From K189A clade bacterium (GTDB lineage Bacteria > Pseudomonadota > Gammaproteobacteria > Pseudomonadales > Azotimanducaceae), in the NCBI GenBank assembly GCA_902528515.1, contig CABZTD010000010.1:1-63438 (forward strand): a DNA stretch of 63,438 nucleotides, given 5' to 3'. Below, in pieces: positions 62,613-63,438 of this stretch; the stretch's first letter is position 1, and each line of letters opens with the position of its first letter. The notes under the pieces were generated by a model. That model saw nothing but the letters and a program-made list of their open reading frames with translations. It ran no database searches and was not told where the DNA came from. Both the position numbers and the translations under genes were made by a program.

Positions 62613-63053
62613 TTGACCTTAAAACATTGCGAGGAACGCCAGTTGTCGAATATATGCGCTTTTAATGATAGTTCTGAACACCCGCTTAAAGACGTTTGCA
62701 GATTTTTATTGGCTACCGCTACCGTGTTTCTCCTCACCGTTTGTCCCGACGCGAGAGCTTGGCAAGGTCCTTTCTCCCTACAAGACGTCGTTCCCGTTGT
62801 GACGGATAAACCGCTAATCGCGGTAAGCAGTTACACTTGCCACGCCAGTGGCGGGTTCGCTTTCAGGGTCGCTAGTGAATCGAAATTCAAACGTATCGGT
62901 AAACTAAGGTTCAAGTTTTTAGACTCAAATGGTAACGATGTTGGGTCAGTGGCGAGCGCCTATCGATTGCAGCCCAAGAGCGAGGAGCTGATCGCAAAAT
63001 ACTCGCCTTGCCTACAGGCTGAAGCTTTTTCAGTTAGGCACGAGCCGATCTAA
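62613..63053 (+). CDS. Secreted protein of unknown function
   Basis: 146 residues; the start is uncertain (TTG with GGGGGAG upstream). A signal-like segment (FLLATATVFLLTVCPDARA) follows a ~30-residue leader and would be cleaved before WQGPFSLQ. The mature part has three Cys and short beta strands. No known family. Confidence 0.5.
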   Translation: MTLKHCEERQLSNICAFNDSSEHPLKDVCRFLLATATVFLLTVCPDARAWQGPFSLQDVVPVVTDKPLIAVSSYTCHASGGFAFRVASESKFKRIGKLRFKFLDSNGNDVGSVASAYRLQPKSEELIAKYSPCLQAEAFSVRHEPI

Positions 63054-63119
63054 CGAAAGCTTCAAAGCCATCAATGCTGTAAGGATGAACGCGCGTAAGA
63101 CCTCGCCAATGAGCGCTGC

Positions 63120-63407
63120 CTAATGCGTCACTTCACAAGAGAGAAAATCGACAAGCTCTTTCGGCGGGTTGTGGTCCACCACGTTTGCGACCATATCGAT
63201 AAACTTCTCGTAATGCATCGGCCCTTCCAATGAGGCCTGATAGGTCAGTACTGCACGAACAGCAGGGTCAACAAGGTTAATATCGTTTCTATCGTACGCG
63301 AAAAGCATAAGTGCCGCGGTTAATTCGCCACTGAACATGTACAGGGGCAGCGAGTTTAACCAGGCACAGACCACACTAAGTCGGTCAAAGTCTGCTAGAC
63401 GATCCAT
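63120..63407 (-). CDS. Small protein of unknown function
   Basis: 95 residues, helical in appearance: MDRLADFDRLSVVCAWLNSL, then LTAALMLFAYDRNDINLVDP and HYEKFIDMVANVVDHNP. AAAGGAA lies before the ATG. No signal, membrane helix or recognised domain; it resembles small helical proteins that could be partners of nearby genes outside the window. Confidence 0.5.
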   Translation of the reverse strand: MDRLADFDRLSVVCAWLNSLPLYMFSGELTAALMLFAYDRNDINLVDPAVRAVLTYQASLEGPMHYEKFIDMVANVVDHNPPKELVDFLSCEVTH

Positions 63408-63438
63408 TAGCCGATTCCTTTTTCAATGCATTTGTCTC

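Noticed and set aside
1-63438. CRISPR arrays, tRNA and rRNA genes
   Set aside because: No regularly spaced repeats, cloverleaf-like sequences or rRNA motifs were recognised in the window by reading.

Overview
The window looks like a chromosomal segment of a marine or environmental gammaproteobacterium. The signs are a TonB-dependent receptor, type IV pilin-like genes, a polar-type flagellin with a sigma-28 promoter, a PhoD phosphatase, small lipoproteins, and a very high load of TetR regulators, short-chain dehydrogenases and phytanoyl-CoA dioxygenase (PhyH)-type oxygenases. The genus cannot be named from sequence alone. By eye, bases from about 3 to 28 kb are clearly richer in G+C than the two flanks, and the right edge of that block lies next to a broken IS3-family element. 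I read it as a transferred catabolic island, but composition was not computed.

Layout. 0-2.5 kb: the 3' part of a secreted S9 peptidase and a small lipoprotein. 3-6 kb: a TetR/cupin pair divergent from an amidohydrolase, with tandem inverted repeats in the shared promoter. 6.2-11.7 kb: a leftward biphenyl-type aromatic operon under an AraC regulator, in the order extradiol dioxygenase, stump of the ring-fission hydrolase, Rieske dioxygenase alpha and beta, cis-diol dehydrogenase, second SDR. No ferredoxin, reductase or intact meta-cleavage hydrolase is present. A 66-bp piece of araC is repeated in inverted orientation at the far end of this block. 11.8-17.6 kb: acyl-CoA dehydrogenase, GST, DUF1993, crotonase, two TetR genes each with a clear palindrome upstream, GNAT and a PPOX-fold protein. 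17.6-18.1 kb: a scar where a serine hydrolase and a crotonase gene, facing each other, both lost their ends. 18.1-28.2 kb: a leftward set (TonB receptor, membrane-anchored PhyH, Baeyer-Villiger monooxygenase, tandem ABM protein, EthD) divergent from a PhyH, a sugar/cation-type MFS symporter and a TetR. This looks like an uptake-and-oxidation module for a hydrophobic compound.

28.6-63 kb (lower G+C): IS3 remnant fused to a SPOR-domain gene, epoxide hydrolase, SDR, orphan flagellin, then a dense accessory region. This region holds three more PhyH proteins, an isopenicillin-N-synthase-fold oxygenase, a CmcJ/NvfI-type protein, a topaquinone copper amine oxidase, an imine-reductase-like gene, SDRs, GST, HSL esterase, nucleoside hydrolase, class III aminotransferase and an isochorismatase-fold hydrolase. 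The copper amine oxidase, PhyH, SDR and imine reductase genes form a probable operon that suggests hydroxylation and deamination of an amine. The imine reductase and the HSL esterase each carry one in-frame TGA in an otherwise complete frame. The right end has a fatty acid hydroxylase, two pilin-like proteins, PhoD, a nitroreductase and several secreted proteins of unknown function.

The most notable observations are the truncated hydrolase inside the aromatic operon, the araC-derived inverted repeats around it, the in-frame TGA codons, the concentration of seven non-haem iron oxygenase-type genes, and the orphan flagellin with a consensus-like sigma-28 promoter.
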